DNA of 64,000 nucleotides from Tetranychus cinnabarinus (Eukaryota > Arthropoda > Arachnida > Trombidiformes > Tetranychidae): the NCBI GenBank assembly GCA_022266195.1, contig WHVY01000001.1, forward strand, positions 9,982,001 to 10,046,000, read 5' to 3'. The translations under genes were made by a program, and so were the position numbers. The notes beneath the pieces were generated by a model that was given only the letters and a program-made list of their open reading frames with translations, was not told the DNA's origin and did no database searches. Positions 37,644 to 52,800 of the stretch are shown here, one piece after another. Every line of letters starts with the position of its first letter. Within the stretch, counting starts at the first letter, position 1.

Positions 37644-37864
37644 ATGGGCTGTGCCTTTACCAAACACCATTTAAACAACAGCTCAGGGTGCAACTCAAGT
37701 GTCCGTAAATCGGGTAACGTGTCCAATAACCCATTGGAAGTACCTGAACCTCCACCACCAGATCCAAGGCTTCCTCTCAATGCAAGGCAAAAATTTCAAA
37801 TAACCAAATCATGGAAAGGTATTCAAAGAGCCATGGAACCAACTGGAGTATCAATGTTTATCAA
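37644..37864 (+). CDS. Globin exon 1 (N-terminal extension, helices A-B)
   Basis: The ATG at 37,644 was chosen over an upstream in-frame ATG because of its Kozak context and MGC lipidation signal. Ends at donor CAA/GTAAGC in phase 2, inside the B12 codon (Lys74). Confidence 0.9.
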
Positions 37865-40800
37865 GTAAGCCGCAGTTTAATATAACAACCATTTTTCATT
37901 TGATAACACTTTTGACTGTTGATTGAAAACAAAAAGTGAATCAATGACATGATGAAATATCATTATGAATAGATTCAATGATTGCTTTACAACAAAATAT
38001 ATCAATGTATTTCATTTCATTCATTATTCATCCATTATCAATAACATTCATTCCTATTGAGAAGAAGAAAAAATCTGAAAAATACAAAAACAAAATTATT
38101 TTGCTTTGCTAAATAATACAAAAGATCAATTGTTAAAATGAAAAAAAACTTTTCACTGTAAAGGCAAACTTGATTTGATGAACAATCATTTGAATTTTAT
38201 TTGCATGTTTTATTATTAATTTAATGATTAGTGAATAGACTTGAACCAAGTAAACTGTTTGCAAGATTTCAATTCACATTGATTAGCAAATGAAATTGAA
38301 AAGTTTTCCTTTAAACATTACTTTTTCAATTCGCTTTCAATTTCGAACAGTTTTGTGTTAAATTTGGGTTTCGTCATCAGCTGAGGCTAATTGGTTAGTT
38401 AAGCCACTGAAAATGGCGAGTTCGTTGATCAGTCAACTTGAAAGATGAATAAAAATGTTTACCGTAATTGAAGGTGGAAGAGAATAAATTTCTTGAATTG
38501 GTAATCGATTCAAGATCGAAAGGAACAGGTGTAACCTTAAAACTTATGGTGTTGAGAATAGCGTTTCAAAACCAGGTGAAGAAATAGACATCAACGAAAG
38601 TCTAGTCGGATTAGTAAGAGTTTAACGATAACAGAAAAATAAGTCAGCAATAGTTATTGTTATTGCATGAATGATTATCGACGAGTTAATGTTATTGTTA
38701 TCGAAAATATTTACCGAGAAATAAAAAATTTATGCGAAAAAAATTACCTACGACTTGAGAAAACACAAAACCTAAACAGATTCTGGTTTTAGTCCATTTC
38801 TTTGTAGCAGTAATTGGAGCAAATGTCATGAGATTACAAGAGCCATAAGATGTGATTATGAGATTTTTATTCTTTTTAATTTGTTATCGATCGCTGAAAA
38901 TATTTATCGATATTGTATCAAAGTTATCGATTATTATCGTTATTGTTATTGTTATCGTCCAGCTCTACAATGACAAGCATTGTTGACCTGCATAAGCAAA
39001 GATTCATCTCCAATGTGACTGTGGTACAGTTGCCAACACTAGCTCACAGGCTGACAACGCAAGAAATATTAGTAGCTGTGAAAACTGGATGCTTATTAGG
39101 ATTAGATGTTGATCTGAATCATGACTCAAAACTTGCTTTGGATAGGAAAGTTGAAATTCATTGAATGTTCTGACCTTTTAACATAAAATCTTTGTGTCAC
39201 ATTCTTGAAAGGGAATCAAGTTGAAAAAGGTTCCCTCGAGTTTAACTGAAAAAGAGCAAAGAAAAATTGATCTAAATTTTGTTCACAAATTGACTCGATA
39301 CTGAGGAATGAATTTTTATCGAGACGATGATTCTTCATGATTCTGTCCATTTATAATAACTCTTTAACAGAAACGTTTAATGTTTGAAAAATCGGTTTCC
39401 ATTGTGAGGTTTTAAGCGCAACTCGTGAAAAGCATTTTCAAGTTTAACTGTTAATCAATGGTAATTGATTAATGCAGTTGCCATCCATTAGTTTCCATCT
39501 TTGATTGTTTTATATTTTCTGGTTTGTTCACCTGACAAGCACAGTTATTTTGAGTTTAGGCAAACAATAATTATTGATTGCAATAATTGATTAGTAAACA
39601 ATTCAACTTTCATCAACATTAAACCAATTGTTTTTTACCACTTTTTTCATTCTCCTTTACATTACATTTTTGCACCATTTCTGTTGACTTTTTTTCCCTC
39701 ATCCATTAATGCTTGTTTCATCAAAAAATTTTGCTTATCCTGGTAATGATTAAAACACACACACACACAATCAATTGTTTTCTTTGCGTTGATCAAGTTT
39801 AAATTAATTAAACTTGTCGATTTCATCGTTTTTTTCACTTCTCTTCACATCTTTCACTTGGCTATTTACATTGCATCTTTGAACATTTTCTGGTTCAATT
39901 TTTTTCTTCCTCATCATTCTGATTGATTCATGGCTCAATGCAATGGATGGTTAATCATAAGTGAATTGTCAAGTTAACAATTCAATTAATCGTACGATTG
40001 TACCGATCAATGTTGAAAGTGAAAATTGATTTTCAATGTTTAACTCGAAACAATATTAATCAACTTGAACAACTCACAATATTATCCATATAATTGAATA
40101 ATATGAAAATGAGCAAGAAGTGTTAACCTGAAATCTCAATGTTGACAAGTAAAAGTGGCAAGGATTGGTAAAAAACTCGAAAAAATGACCTTGATAAACT
40201 TCTTGATTATCAATCATGTAATTCAGTGGACAAAACTGATTAGAGAAAATCTTTTTTTGCTCATTCTGATTCTCATTAATTGGATGATAAAAAGAGAAAA
40301 AGGAAGAGATGAAAGGATGAAAATGAAAATTGATTGAATCTTTATTCATGCAATTCTCTAATAATTTGTTATCAAGTGAATGAAAACAAACAAAATCTAG
40401 ATTTTCACCATTTTCACCCTGAAAACCCAGCTCAAGCTTACTCTTGATGAACAATTTTTACCATGATCATCATGTTGAAGGATACTTGAACTTTCTTACT
40501 CTGAATCTTGCCCTGATGAGGGAAGAAAGAAAGTGGGGAAAAAAAGAAAAGCTTCCAATTGAAGGTTCTGATTTACTTTTCTGGTCAATTCTTTTCAACC
40601 TTTCCGTTGAATCAATTTTCACTGACCAACTCATCATCATATGATCTTAATTGAAGTCTTTTGGATTCAAGGATTAAAAGGATGACAAACTAAGAAGATG
40701 AAAGATGAAAAGCATTTTAATGAAGCAAGTAAAGTGTTCGTCAAAAGACCCTCATTGAGTGGTCTAGTTGATGGGGCAAGAGTGACTCTCTTCGGTTGCA

Positions 40801-43800
40801 AAACTATCGACCCTTTGCTTGACTCAGAGTTGCACAGTAACGATGACCAAAGTATTGACAATGGAAAGGATGAAGATGAGCAAGAAGAGGGTGAAGTAGG
40901 TGAAGTGGATGAAACTGAAAGATAGCAGTTTCTGTTTGCTCAGAGACATTTAAGGTTGAAATGAACATTGAGAAGTTCAACTTTTTCCATTTACACTTGA
41001 AATTGAACGTCCCTAATCAGTCAATGTGAAAATGTATTTACAATGTCAACCAATTTTGTCCTTTTTCTGCCTTCTCAAACCTTTCATCTCACAACCTCAT
41101 TAATATCCTCATCGCAACTTTCATTTTCATCTTAAAAACAAATCTTTACTCTATTAGAGTCTCTATCATCCTTTTTGATCATCTTTCTTTTCCTCATCTT
41201 TATTTCACCTTTTTCACTCCGAGCAACAAAACCTTTTCATTTTCATTCCCTTTATATTCAGCTTAACCATTACCTTTTCAACTCCTTTCAAACTTTTCAT
41301 GAATTTTTTTCTTCTTTCGCTTTCTCTCTCTCTACCAATCAATAACTTTTGATGCCATAGTTTTTGTTCATCAGGTAAAGTTTATGACAAAAAGTTGGCG
41401 AAAAAAGTCGAAGAGCAAAAAAAACTTTAAACATTTATCTCACTTTATTAAGAATGTTATTGACAAAAAATAGATATTCTTGTAGAGTCTTCCTTCCTTC
41501 CTCTTTATCCTCCTCTTCAAGCTCATCATCATTTACCACCTATCATCATCATTCTATCATTTTATCATCTCTCACTCCTTTACTGTGTCACTCTTGTACC
41601 TTTTCAAGTTACCAATTTTGATACTTCATTTGATGCTCATTTTATGACGATTCAGTGATTTGCCTTTTTGGGTTCATCTTGAGTTGAGTGGAAGAGCAAA
41701 GTTGATATCAATGTTGATTGTCACCTTTTAAAGATATTGTTTTAATTATCTGTTAATTTGATTAAAATGAGCCATGAAGATGGTTCTTCAATTGTACAGT
41801 TTATTTTCAAGTAAATGTCAAAACATTGACATTGGCTGTTGCTTTTGCTTCATTTATTTACTAATCACTTTTAATTGTTGTCAACATGCATTGTCACCCT
41901 TTACTGGTGACTCAATCAAGTGACAGTTAATTTGGTTGAATTTGGTTTCAACTTTAAACCAAAGGCAGTTCTTGCAGATGCTAGATGAAAATTTAAAAAT
42001 GGCAACTTTTTGGTGATAAAATCCATTTTTCTCGCCATCAATGTTCAACAATCAATTCAAGTCAATATCGTGAACTTGAATTTATCGATTTCAAGAGCAA
42101 CACTTAAGAGCTTTAAACTAGGGCACACTTGCTGTACTCTGCTGATGACTTTTGTCCTTTCAAATGTTCGCAGTTTCGCACTGATTCTATTTATCCATTA
42201 AAATAATCAATTATCATATCATGAGAATCGATTTTTTTACTTTTCTCCTGAATCGTACCATTATTACTCGCGTTTCTAGATGCTAGTTGATAAGGTGAAG
42301 TGTGACTTGCAAGGGTTACTCCAACTTGAATGTGAAACAAAAGTCGATTGATTTGAAAACCAAAAAGTAGTCCAAAATTTCCGCTGCTGATGAATGTGGA
42401 TCTCGATTGTTATATTTCATGATGTTATCCACTTTTAGGCTTGTTTTGTATTCAGTAAATTGTATCAAAATCTCGAATGAAATGTACAAATTACACTTTA
42501 AAATTAATCAGACAACCGTTGACAAGATTAAATTGTCAAAAAATTTCAGTCAATAACGAGATTTACTTTGATTTTGAGGCTTAAATCAGCGCAAACATCA
42601 TCAATTGAATCATCAATGGTTGATTAGGAAAGATGAAGAAAAACGAAAATCGAGTTAACATTGAATCATTGATAGACAAAAAACTCATGGTATGAAACAT
42701 GAAAGAGGCGTAAGACTTGGAAAGACACTAAATGGCTCGAAAATCGAAAAGTCAGTATGCTGACATCATGGGATAAAGATACCATTAAGTACTGAATAGG
42801 TAAAGTACATAATGCATACTCAACTGAAAGTTGATATTTACCATCAATATTTACCTTTTAATAGAGAGAAAGCATTAAGGTTTGGGTTGATATAAACCGC
42901 TGATTGATGAGTGCCTGGATTTTGTTTACATACCGACTTGAAGATAATCGATTCAATCGATTATTCATTAAACTCGCTACTCAGTGAGAATCGCTCAAAT
43001 CTCAGTACTGTACGTTCAATGATCACATTATACTCGATTCATAAAAAATCGATTTCCAGCAAATTTTGATCGATTACCAAACGAGTCATAATCGATTATT
43101 AGACAAACTTTAATCGATTATCGTACGATCTTTAATCGATTTATAAACGAACCCAAAACATGGCTCGAAATTTGCCATATCTTGATGGTTCAGTAGAGCA
43201 TTAATTGATAGTTATTGTTACAATACCAAACTTGGCATGAAATTTTCATGTAAAAACAAATGTTCATCTATGAAATCCCTGCTGAAAAAAAAGTTCCTGA
43301 CAACTTTATCAGGTTTTCCTGTTGAAGGATTTTTTTGTTGGTTACATCGCATTGCTATTTTAATTCACTATTGTTTAATCATTTCCTTATTAATGCAATT
43401 TTTTAAGTGATAACCAAATTACAGCTGATGAGATAATGTAACTGAAACAATCAGGAAATTATTCATTTATTGCTGAACATCCTTTTTTCATTTTTCAACT
43501 GAGAACCGAAAAAAAAAGTTTCATCACCCAAATTAACGCTTTTTGTTTCACAAGCCATTTATTAACGAACAACTACAATGAATGATTATTATCATTTAAA
43601 TTGAATCATTTTCATTCAATTTTTGTACTCCAATACAATTTACATTTTTCATGTTACACTCACTTTTTTTCATATCACATAACACAATGAAAATTTCACT
43701 GAATAAAAAACTAGACTTGAAATCCCTTGAACCTGAAGATGAGATGAAACTTTTTCCTTTTTCTGTTCAACATCTTTTGCTCTTGAATATTCAAAGTTAA

Positions 43801-46800
43801 ACATTTCGACCCATTATTATTGTATATATTCACGTTTGATAAACTTGAATGAACACTCTGATAAAGGTTCATCTGAAAAGATGAAATGTTGTATCGGATG
43901 ATAAATAGTTTAAAGATTTATCTTTTACATTACCAATGAGTTTGGGTTGAATATATTATATTAATATGTGAAATTGCCTTTTCATTTTTTTTCTTCATCT
44001 CATTCTTTTCAGGTAAAAATTGTAATGAAATTTCTTTGAGCAAATGAACCAAAAAGGAGGGCGAAAATTTTTCAAACTTTTACTCAATTTTCCAGTAAAA
44101 GACTTAACTGAATCAAATATTTCAACTGAGAAACAAAACAAAATGTTCATCTGAAAACAGGGTAACAGTCTAGTTATACGGACACATGGAGTAGCGTCAA
44201 TTTAACACACAGTTTGATCCAATCACCAAAAGACGATCTTGTTTTATAACAATGATACAATTGTATTTTCGTTTACGTATTTTCTTACCAAGACGTACAA
44301 ATGACCAGCTACAGAATCAGATTTAATGTTTTCAATTTCATGTTATTCTCAGTGTTTTTATTTCTGTGATTGATGTTTTTGAAAATACCGTCTTGATTGG
44401 ATGCTAATTTAAAAGTCTTGTTATTGTGTCTGCTAGACTGTTGCCTAAAAGAGTTGAAAGTGAAATGATCTTGATGAGATGAAAAGTCATTTAAGCTCAT
44501 CTGGCAATCATGTTCGTCAAAATCAGGTCGACTTTATTTACTAAAGTAACTTTCATTAGAGTCAGTTTAGACAGTTTTCAAGTTTGATATGAAAAATTAT
44601 TCAAAAGAAGCTGATGAGAGATATCGGATTATGCGAAGCAATAAGTCCTTGGTAGTCTCAAGAACAACCCAGTGTGTAACCAGGCTCGGTTGAGGAAAAG
44701 TAAACAACTCAGCCTTTCCGTAACAAAGCTTTTCTCATTTTATTGATACTTATCTGAAGTACACTTTTCAAGTTGTGAACATTATCGAAGGAAAATTTCA
44801 TAAGATTCAACTTCAGCATTACTAGATTGACTGTTAAACTTACTTTGATACAAAGTGAAAACAAAACCTTTATCTACATAACTACATGCCTAACTGCATA
44901 ATAGGCATATAACATCTGGGCAGAAAGTTCTGGACAGATTAGATAGAACTAAATCTCCCAGGAAATACTAAATTTCGAGGGTTGAGATTTTGAGATTAGA
45001 ACTACATTTTACGTCTTTATATAAATTTATAGCAAATTTTTCAATTGATTGAATTTATTATTCATCATGGCATCTACACAGAACCTTTGAATTTTTGAGA
45101 AACTTGATGAAGCTTTTCCAAATTTTTCCAAATCAATGCTCATTAAAACTATTAAAACAGCTGCCACTGAGCTAAAATTTACACAGATGTGTTTATTGCC
45201 ATGAGAAGAACAATTAATAAACAAAAAATTGCATCTCATGTCATTATCTCTGTTACAGTTTCTTAACTTTACAGGGAGTGAAGAGATAAACGATTCTCGA
45301 TTTTGCCTCCAATCGATTTTTTGTCATTTTATTGATTTTACCGACTTCGCATAAAGTCATCTAAAATTTTACTTTAAAGCAAACTTTGCATGATTATGTT
45401 ACTAACATCAACAGCAGTTACTGTGCAAATGTCATTCTTGGTGTGACGAGAAATTGCGAGTTGAAACTGAAATTTGTAAATTCAAGTGAAAACAAGGAGA
45501 AAATGTCTGGATACTCAAGCACGTTCATCTCATTTGGAGACCAGGAATTCAATATTCAGTTACCAGGGATCATTCAAGGTTCCATTTGATGAATGCATCA
45601 ATAATACTGCAAAGGATTGAATCAGTTTGTCCAAAAGCCCGGAAAAATGAATTATTTTCGTTTACTTTTTCAATTTACTTTTAATCTGTTCAAATTCAAA
45701 ATTGCCAATTTCATTGTTTTGTACCATTTATTTGCTAATTCAATTTTAACTGAACTTTTCAACTGATTTATGAAATTCATTTTATGAGTGAATTTTTTTC
45801 CAGGATTAGCACCCAACATGTGCCAATGAAACTTATGTGCTATCCAAAAGATTTTTTTCAGTTTTCATGAAGAAATTTCATCTTGGACAGAATTTGAAAA
45901 ATTTGAAAAATCGTTAGCTCATCATGAACCAAGTTAGCAATATTAGAAAAGTTGTTGAAATGAATAACCTCAATCTGAATGGTTTGCTAATCAGATAATG
46001 TTTACATTCATTGGAGTGTAAAACATCATTATTATCATTAAACTAATCATGCTTTTAATCCTGTTTTCAACTCAATAATGTTTGTTCAATTTAACCCTTT
46101 TTTGTTCATTTCCTTGAGCGTTTAGGTTCCAAGTGAATATTACATTTTACAGATTAGATTATCTGACAATTTTAGTGTTTCCCGAAACAAAAAAAAACAT
46201 TGAATCTCTAGTGATTAAAAGGTTCCTCTTCTAGTGTTACTTACACAATGATATATGTAACATCATTAGGCAACCATGATGATGATGAACAGCCTCATGG
46301 GAATTTCATTTGAACACTCGAAATGATAATAGGATTCGAACCAGAATCGAGTTACACTTTCTCAAGCCTCTTCCATGTGAACCAGAAACAGAAAAAGTGA
46401 ACAAGAATAAATATAATCTTTTCTTTTAAGCTTTTCTGCTTCATGATTTTCCGAACAGAAACAGATCTGAATAATGATTTTAAAATTGAAATTTTTGCTT
46501 ATTCGAGTTGCCTAAATAATCAAGTTAAACACTTATCGATACAAAATGTCCAACTTGTCGAGAAAGAGAAAGCAAAAAAAGAAAAAAAGTCAAATTCCAA
46601 ATGGACTGAACATTATCTGGATTTGATCATGAAATGAGTTTAAAAAAATCAAGTTTTTCTTTGGAAGCGATTCAAAGGTTGAAAAAGAATCAGAATCTGT
46701 GTCAATTTCACATGAACTGAAGAATCATGGAAATGACGAAAAACTTTATGCTTGAAGGTTTCAAAACTCGAGACTTTTCTCAATGCAAAGATGAACTCGA

Positions 46801-49800
46801 AAAAATAAACTTAGATTAACTATTTAACATTCAAGTTTGGCTTATTTGAAGAGAAAAATGAATTTTCTCTTCAACCCTTTCCTTTCATCTTTTGTTTCAA
46901 CAACTTTTTTATTCAATCATTTTTCATCTCGGTTGATGTGTAATAAGTTTGCAACCTTAATGTGTCTACATGTGTTTATATCTCGAGGGAAACCAGAGAA
47001 TAAGGCAATTCGAGTTTTATTGTTTTTTCCTTTTCTCAATACCTTTCAGTAATTTGTCCTTTTTTTCCTGGTTTCACCAGTATTCAGTAAACTTGAAACA
47101 TTTCATGCTTCAACTTCCAGATGAAGAAATAAAAGTTTTTTTGCCAACTTAATTGATTATATCCATGATCAGTTGACAAGATTTTCACTGGAAAACAATT
47201 TATGCAAAGTTGAACTTGAAAATGCAAGTCAAGTATCAACAAGTCGAATCAATTCATTGTTGCGAGTTAATCATTTTTTGCCTTTTCATCCAAGATTCCG
47301 AAACCAAAATTCAGTTTTTAATGGTTAAACTTTTCATTAGCTCGAGATTAAAATTTGAAAATAGATTAAAATGTAAATTGATTTCAGTCTTTGAAAGGCT
47401 TAACAGAATCGACTGGGAAAATGATTTTAATCCAAACACAAACTTGGCTCATTAATTTTGTCCTTTTTTCAGTCTTCTTTCAACTCTTTTAATCAAACCT
47501 TTACATGATGAAACCTTAAATCCTGAAACTCAATTTGTTCATTTTATCCATTCAATTGATCAACATTGGAAACAAAATATTGATTTTCTGTTCCTCCCAA
47601 GCTCTTTAAAAACTTGAAAGGTAAACAATCTCCTGGGAGGGAAAATTTCAAATCAATTTTTGGACAAAAGTTATGAATAAGGTGGCCAGAAAAAAAGGAA
47701 GAAGGAAAAAAAGGTGAAATTTAAATTACAAATGAAAATCGATTCAACCTGAGTTTACTCTTGAAACTGATTGTTGAATGAAAGATGAAAAGTGTAAGTG
47801 AAAAGGTAAAAGAGGAAAAGTTGTCATTTCTAATTAACTCCATGTGAACATATTGAAACTGATCGACCAGAGTAAATACATGGAATGATTCAATTTACGA
47901 TAAACAGTTGATGTTGACCAGTCTATTCATGATTAAACTGATTATTATGAAAAGAAGCAAAACTTATTGTTCACTTTTGCAGGAAAAGTTAATTTATCAA
48001 TATTAATAAATTACCTTTTCGGACAAATGAACAGAAACCTTTTATATCTGATATAATTGACCATTTATAATGATAATGATAATGGTGAATGGGAAAGGAC
48101 GGAAAAGGTTCAAGTTGTACATGATCATGTTGATCTCAATAAAATAGAAAAAAAACAAAGATTGAGTTGAAATTTAGTGTTTATTGGGAATGAAAGAGTT
48201 TAATGACAAATTGAGTTAACTATTAAACATTATTTGATGTTTATTGCTGTTGATGCATATGTTGTATAAACGTTATCATTAACCCGAGTTGAAGGGCAAA
48301 ATATTGCTTGTGAGTTGTTATGAGCGTATTAAAAATAAACATTCATTTTGCTCATTAAAATGTTTGAGTTTTCAAGTTTGCTTGTTAGTGTATTAATAGT
48401 CGAGTTGACCTCAACAGACCTCATCTGGAAACTTGAAACTCAATACAACATGGGAATTGCAAGAAGCAAAAATGAAATTGAAAATAACATCAAAATTGAT
48501 ACAGTTGTATCAATTTGGTGTGAACTTATGGTATCAATGAATATTATGTTCGAGTTAATCTGAAAGGATTAAATTGAATAGACCGAGTATCATTTGATAT
48601 TGAAGAGTTTAAATTCATGTTGAAATAATCCAACTTTGAGAGGAAAAAATTGCGAAACTTGATAGATAATCACAAAAGCACCATTTTTACTTTTTAATTT
48701 CGAGCACTCAATTCACTAATTTTTATGGCGATATGATGCTTAAGATAAATAGAAATGGTCTGCAGGTATGTACTCAGTAGATGCTCATTACTGATTGAAG
48801 GAATTGGAATTTTCGTGATTTATGTTTTTGTAAAATGTTATAAAATAACTTGTTATTAAAAAATCTCAACTTGATTAATAGTATTGATTATTATTGAAGA
48901 TATTGAATGTCTGGGCTCAGTTGTGCGTCTCTACTCCTCATTCTTAACAGAAAATGAAAATAAATGAAAATAACAGCAAATCATAAGAGCAAAAATAAAA
49001 TAATCATGGTGATGGTAAAATATTGAATGATTTTCATAAGTAAACTTGCTTCAAAATGTGGCTGCCAATATTCATCTAAACTGATAAAATCATTAGGGAT
49101 ATCAAAGTTTCTGTTGTTTTTCACCAATTATTTTGATTCCATTTTTAAAGCTAATTAAATTGCTTAATTAAGCTAATAATTTTGATAATTAATCAATATG
49201 CATATAAGATTTATTAGATTTCTCCACATTTTATTTAGCATTAATCAGGGAATTAAAATGGCTTTTTCACGAGTTCAGTCTCTAGTTTGTTTGAGTTGGC
49301 TTGGTTTACAATAAAAAAGATCCATAAACAAACATTTAACAAAGGAACCCTTTCTTTGTTTTTGTTCTTTCTTAACATATCCTCATTAGGCGCGAAAAGG
49401 TTCCTTCTTTCGATGTTTTTCTCTTGTAATGGCTACAGCAATATACTCAACGTCTTTGTTTCAACTTTTAATGTACAGGGCATTTCACCTAATTTTACCG
49501 TTGTAAATTGGCTATATCTTTGCTCCTGAGTGAACTTGAGGTGTGATATTTTGTTCATGGTCATTGCGTTATTTGACCTCTAATTGATATTTGGAGGTCA
49601 TTTTCTAAGAGTTCAAAAATTTTCAGATTGGTTGATGCTAGTGATATGTTCATAACTTATTCTGGTCAAAAGATATGGGTGTTTACACATTGCTGTGTCG
49701 ATCAATTGGTTTTAAGAAAAATGCATTTATCTTTTCAACGGTTTAAGATACCAACTCGTAGTAAGCATCAACCAATCTGAAAATTTTTGCGCTCTTAGAA

Positions 49801-52800
49801 AATGACCTCCAAATATCAATTAGAGGTCAAATAACGCAATGACCTTGAATCACCTTGACCTTGAAATATGACAATTGAGTATCGCCCAAATTTCCATGAA
49901 CAAAATATCACACCTCAAGTTCACTCAGGAGCAAAGATATAGCCAATTTACAACGGTAAAATTAGCTGAAATGCCCTGTAGCTCAAACATCAGAACTTTT
50001 TTACTGTGTTAAGAATTTTTCTCTTAAATATGCAAACCAAAATCTCCTGGCTTACAAGAGGTACCTTTAAGTGTTTGGAATTTATCCAGTTATAGTTTTA
50101 TGAAAGTGCCAAGTTGACGAGAAACCATAACGAGGATTTCGAGGTTCCGCACTATCAAATAGGTGATTGTGCATGTTTGTACAAACAAACAAACCCTTCA
50201 GCATCATCGCGACGAAGCATAATATGATCCAGGCAATAGTGCATCTCGACGGAATTGGTTGCGTAAACAACCATAGGTCTCCTCGTAGGATCGAGGTGCC
50301 TCAGTGACATACTGGTGCACTATGAGATGTTTGTTCTCACAATTACTGTAGTGTTTCTCGATACTTTTTTCTGAAACGATATTTTTAAGATAATGAAAGT
50401 ATCGATTATATCGTTCGATACTTGTATCGAAAAATATCAATGAAAAATCGTAAAAATCGTAAATTATCGTGAAAAATAAAGTAAAACTTCAAAATATTTT
50501 TGGATGTGATGGCGCAGAGTTGAGTAAACATAATTTTTCGTAGTTTTCAGGCATTTTTTGATTTTTTCTCACAAAATCGAAGCTGCTGGAGCTAATTAAT
50601 ACTGGAGTGAAACTGAATTTAACCAAACTTTCTTATGAAACCTACTATCTGCTTAAAATCAAGCGGTTTGAAAGTATCGACTGATACCGATATAATCGGA
50701 GCGAGTATCAATTTGTATCGACGAAAAAAGTATTGATTTATATCGAAGAATCGATAGTATTGCAGAAACACTAGATTACTGAATGGTGGATTGGATGCTG
50801 ACAATAGACATTTTGATGGTGTCAAAGCTATATTCATAGGCGAGCGCAAACGCAAATATTGACCGTACAACAGTTTGTCATGATTGTTAGTAAAAAAAAT
50901 TAATAACTGAATTCGATCTGCTATCTTTGAGTACGGGTGAAACGTATTTTGCTCATAATGGAACTATTGCCAATTTCATTAATTTTTCATCCTTGCCACT
51001 TAATAAATAATTGATTCTGCTGTTTCATGCTGTCCCAAGTTTTCAAACCATTTCACTCAAAAGTGGATAAAACGTTGGCACTGATAGAATAGTTACAATG
51101 AAGGGGAAAATTTATTCACAGATTTCAATGTTAAATCTAAAAATTGTTTGATGGATCTTTTTTACATTTTTGCTCCGATTTCCAAGAATTTCTATAACAA
51201 AAATTTTGCAGTAAAGTGTTCTTAAACTAGATTTTTCTCAAATTACGAAACTAAAATGTAAAATAGATTTCACACTGGGAGTGATAACAGGGATTTGAGA
51301 ATAAAAATCATCAATATTTGCTAACCCAATCCCAATAAAGTGAATAAAGCAGAATTTATGATGAAACTTGAGTTTTTTATCAGTTTCTATTCATTTGGAC
51401 ATGCTAATTGAATGGCATTTAATTTTTCTTGGAAACTCTTATCAAGTTTTCCTTCTCAACTGAATCCAACTTATGCTCAACTGGTTCTTTTAATAGTAAA
51501 CCTAATTTTACTAATTAATTCACTTTAATTATTAAACTGATAAACATTTTATGCTCGGTTAGTGTGCTTAAAATATTTGACATTTTTTTTCCTGGTCGCT
51601 CATTAATCTTTATAAATCTGTCTTCGCATGCCAAAACTCATCTTAACCCAAAGCATTTGGAAAGTTACCTAAAATAACGAGTTGAAACTTGACAAGAGTT
51701 GAACATTTATTATTCATTTGAACGGAAAGAAGTGAAGAAAGTTGATAACAAATATCGACCATTTAATAATTCCATTGTTTTCTTGTTGAAAATTGATTGT
51801 CATTTTGCAAATTTCACCATGAAAATGCGTCATCTAATTTGCTCATTTGTCTTTTGCCATCAAATTAAAAATAAAATGTAAACTATTAATGATCAACTAT
51901 TTTTAGCTTTTGGTAACATTAATGTTTTAATTACAATCTGTGTCACACTAATGTTATTCAATTAAGAAATGCTTTGAGTAAAACAAGTAAATAAAGTCTC
52001 TGATTGCATCTGAATCTTCAAAATCCGCATCTAAATCGAATCATCAAGAATTGTTGGAATGAAACATGAAAGTCAGGTATTGAGATGAACTTTTCTTGTT
52101 TTTTACTCTCACTTGGGTTGGAAGTTATGAAGAAAAAGCTGAGTAAAGATAATTAGATTGAAAATATCATTATGTTTCCAAGGTAACATTGAAATACATT
52201 TATATCTATTACATATTTTAATATCAGAAAATCTCGTTAACCAGAATCATCATTGGAAGAAGAATATTTAAGTGAATAATGTTGATAAATGGTTCAACAT
52301 TAATAATGAATAGCAAGTTGTCATTTATCAATCGTAAATAACTTTCACTATCAATTAACTGTGAGTAAATATTTGTTGAACATTTTTTTACTTTTGATTC
52401 ATGATGAAGAAAATTTTCAGTTTTCCTTTTAAATACTTTTAATTGTTCACTGTTTTGACTAATTAGTTGTGATGTTGATGATATCATTGTGAACGTTTTT
52501 CTTGTTGTTGTTGTTGTTTTGTCATCCAATGAAACTAATGAATGGATGAATAAATGGTGTTGGTAATAAACGACAATCATGATGAAAATTATGAAAGACT
52601 AATCGTTTACTTGGAAAGATGGAGACTTATGATGATCATGATCATCATCATTATCATGTTGTCGGTTGGTAAGAAACAAGAACATGCTCAAGCTTGAGGA
52701 ACCAAAAAAGTATTGATCGATACATACATGAAATAAACTCAAAGTTTTTCTTCTTCTAGTTGTAATACTTTCATTTAGATGATCTGTTTATAAATGGTTG

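Noticed and set aside
39750..39775. CA dinucleotide run as a functional element
   Set aside because: Ordinary short microsatellite, as are the ATT, TTC and TTG runs elsewhere.
46320..46345. Possible tRNA T-arm (GGTTCGAATCC on the minus strand)
   Set aside because: No matching T stem, anticodon arm or acceptor stem could be built around it.
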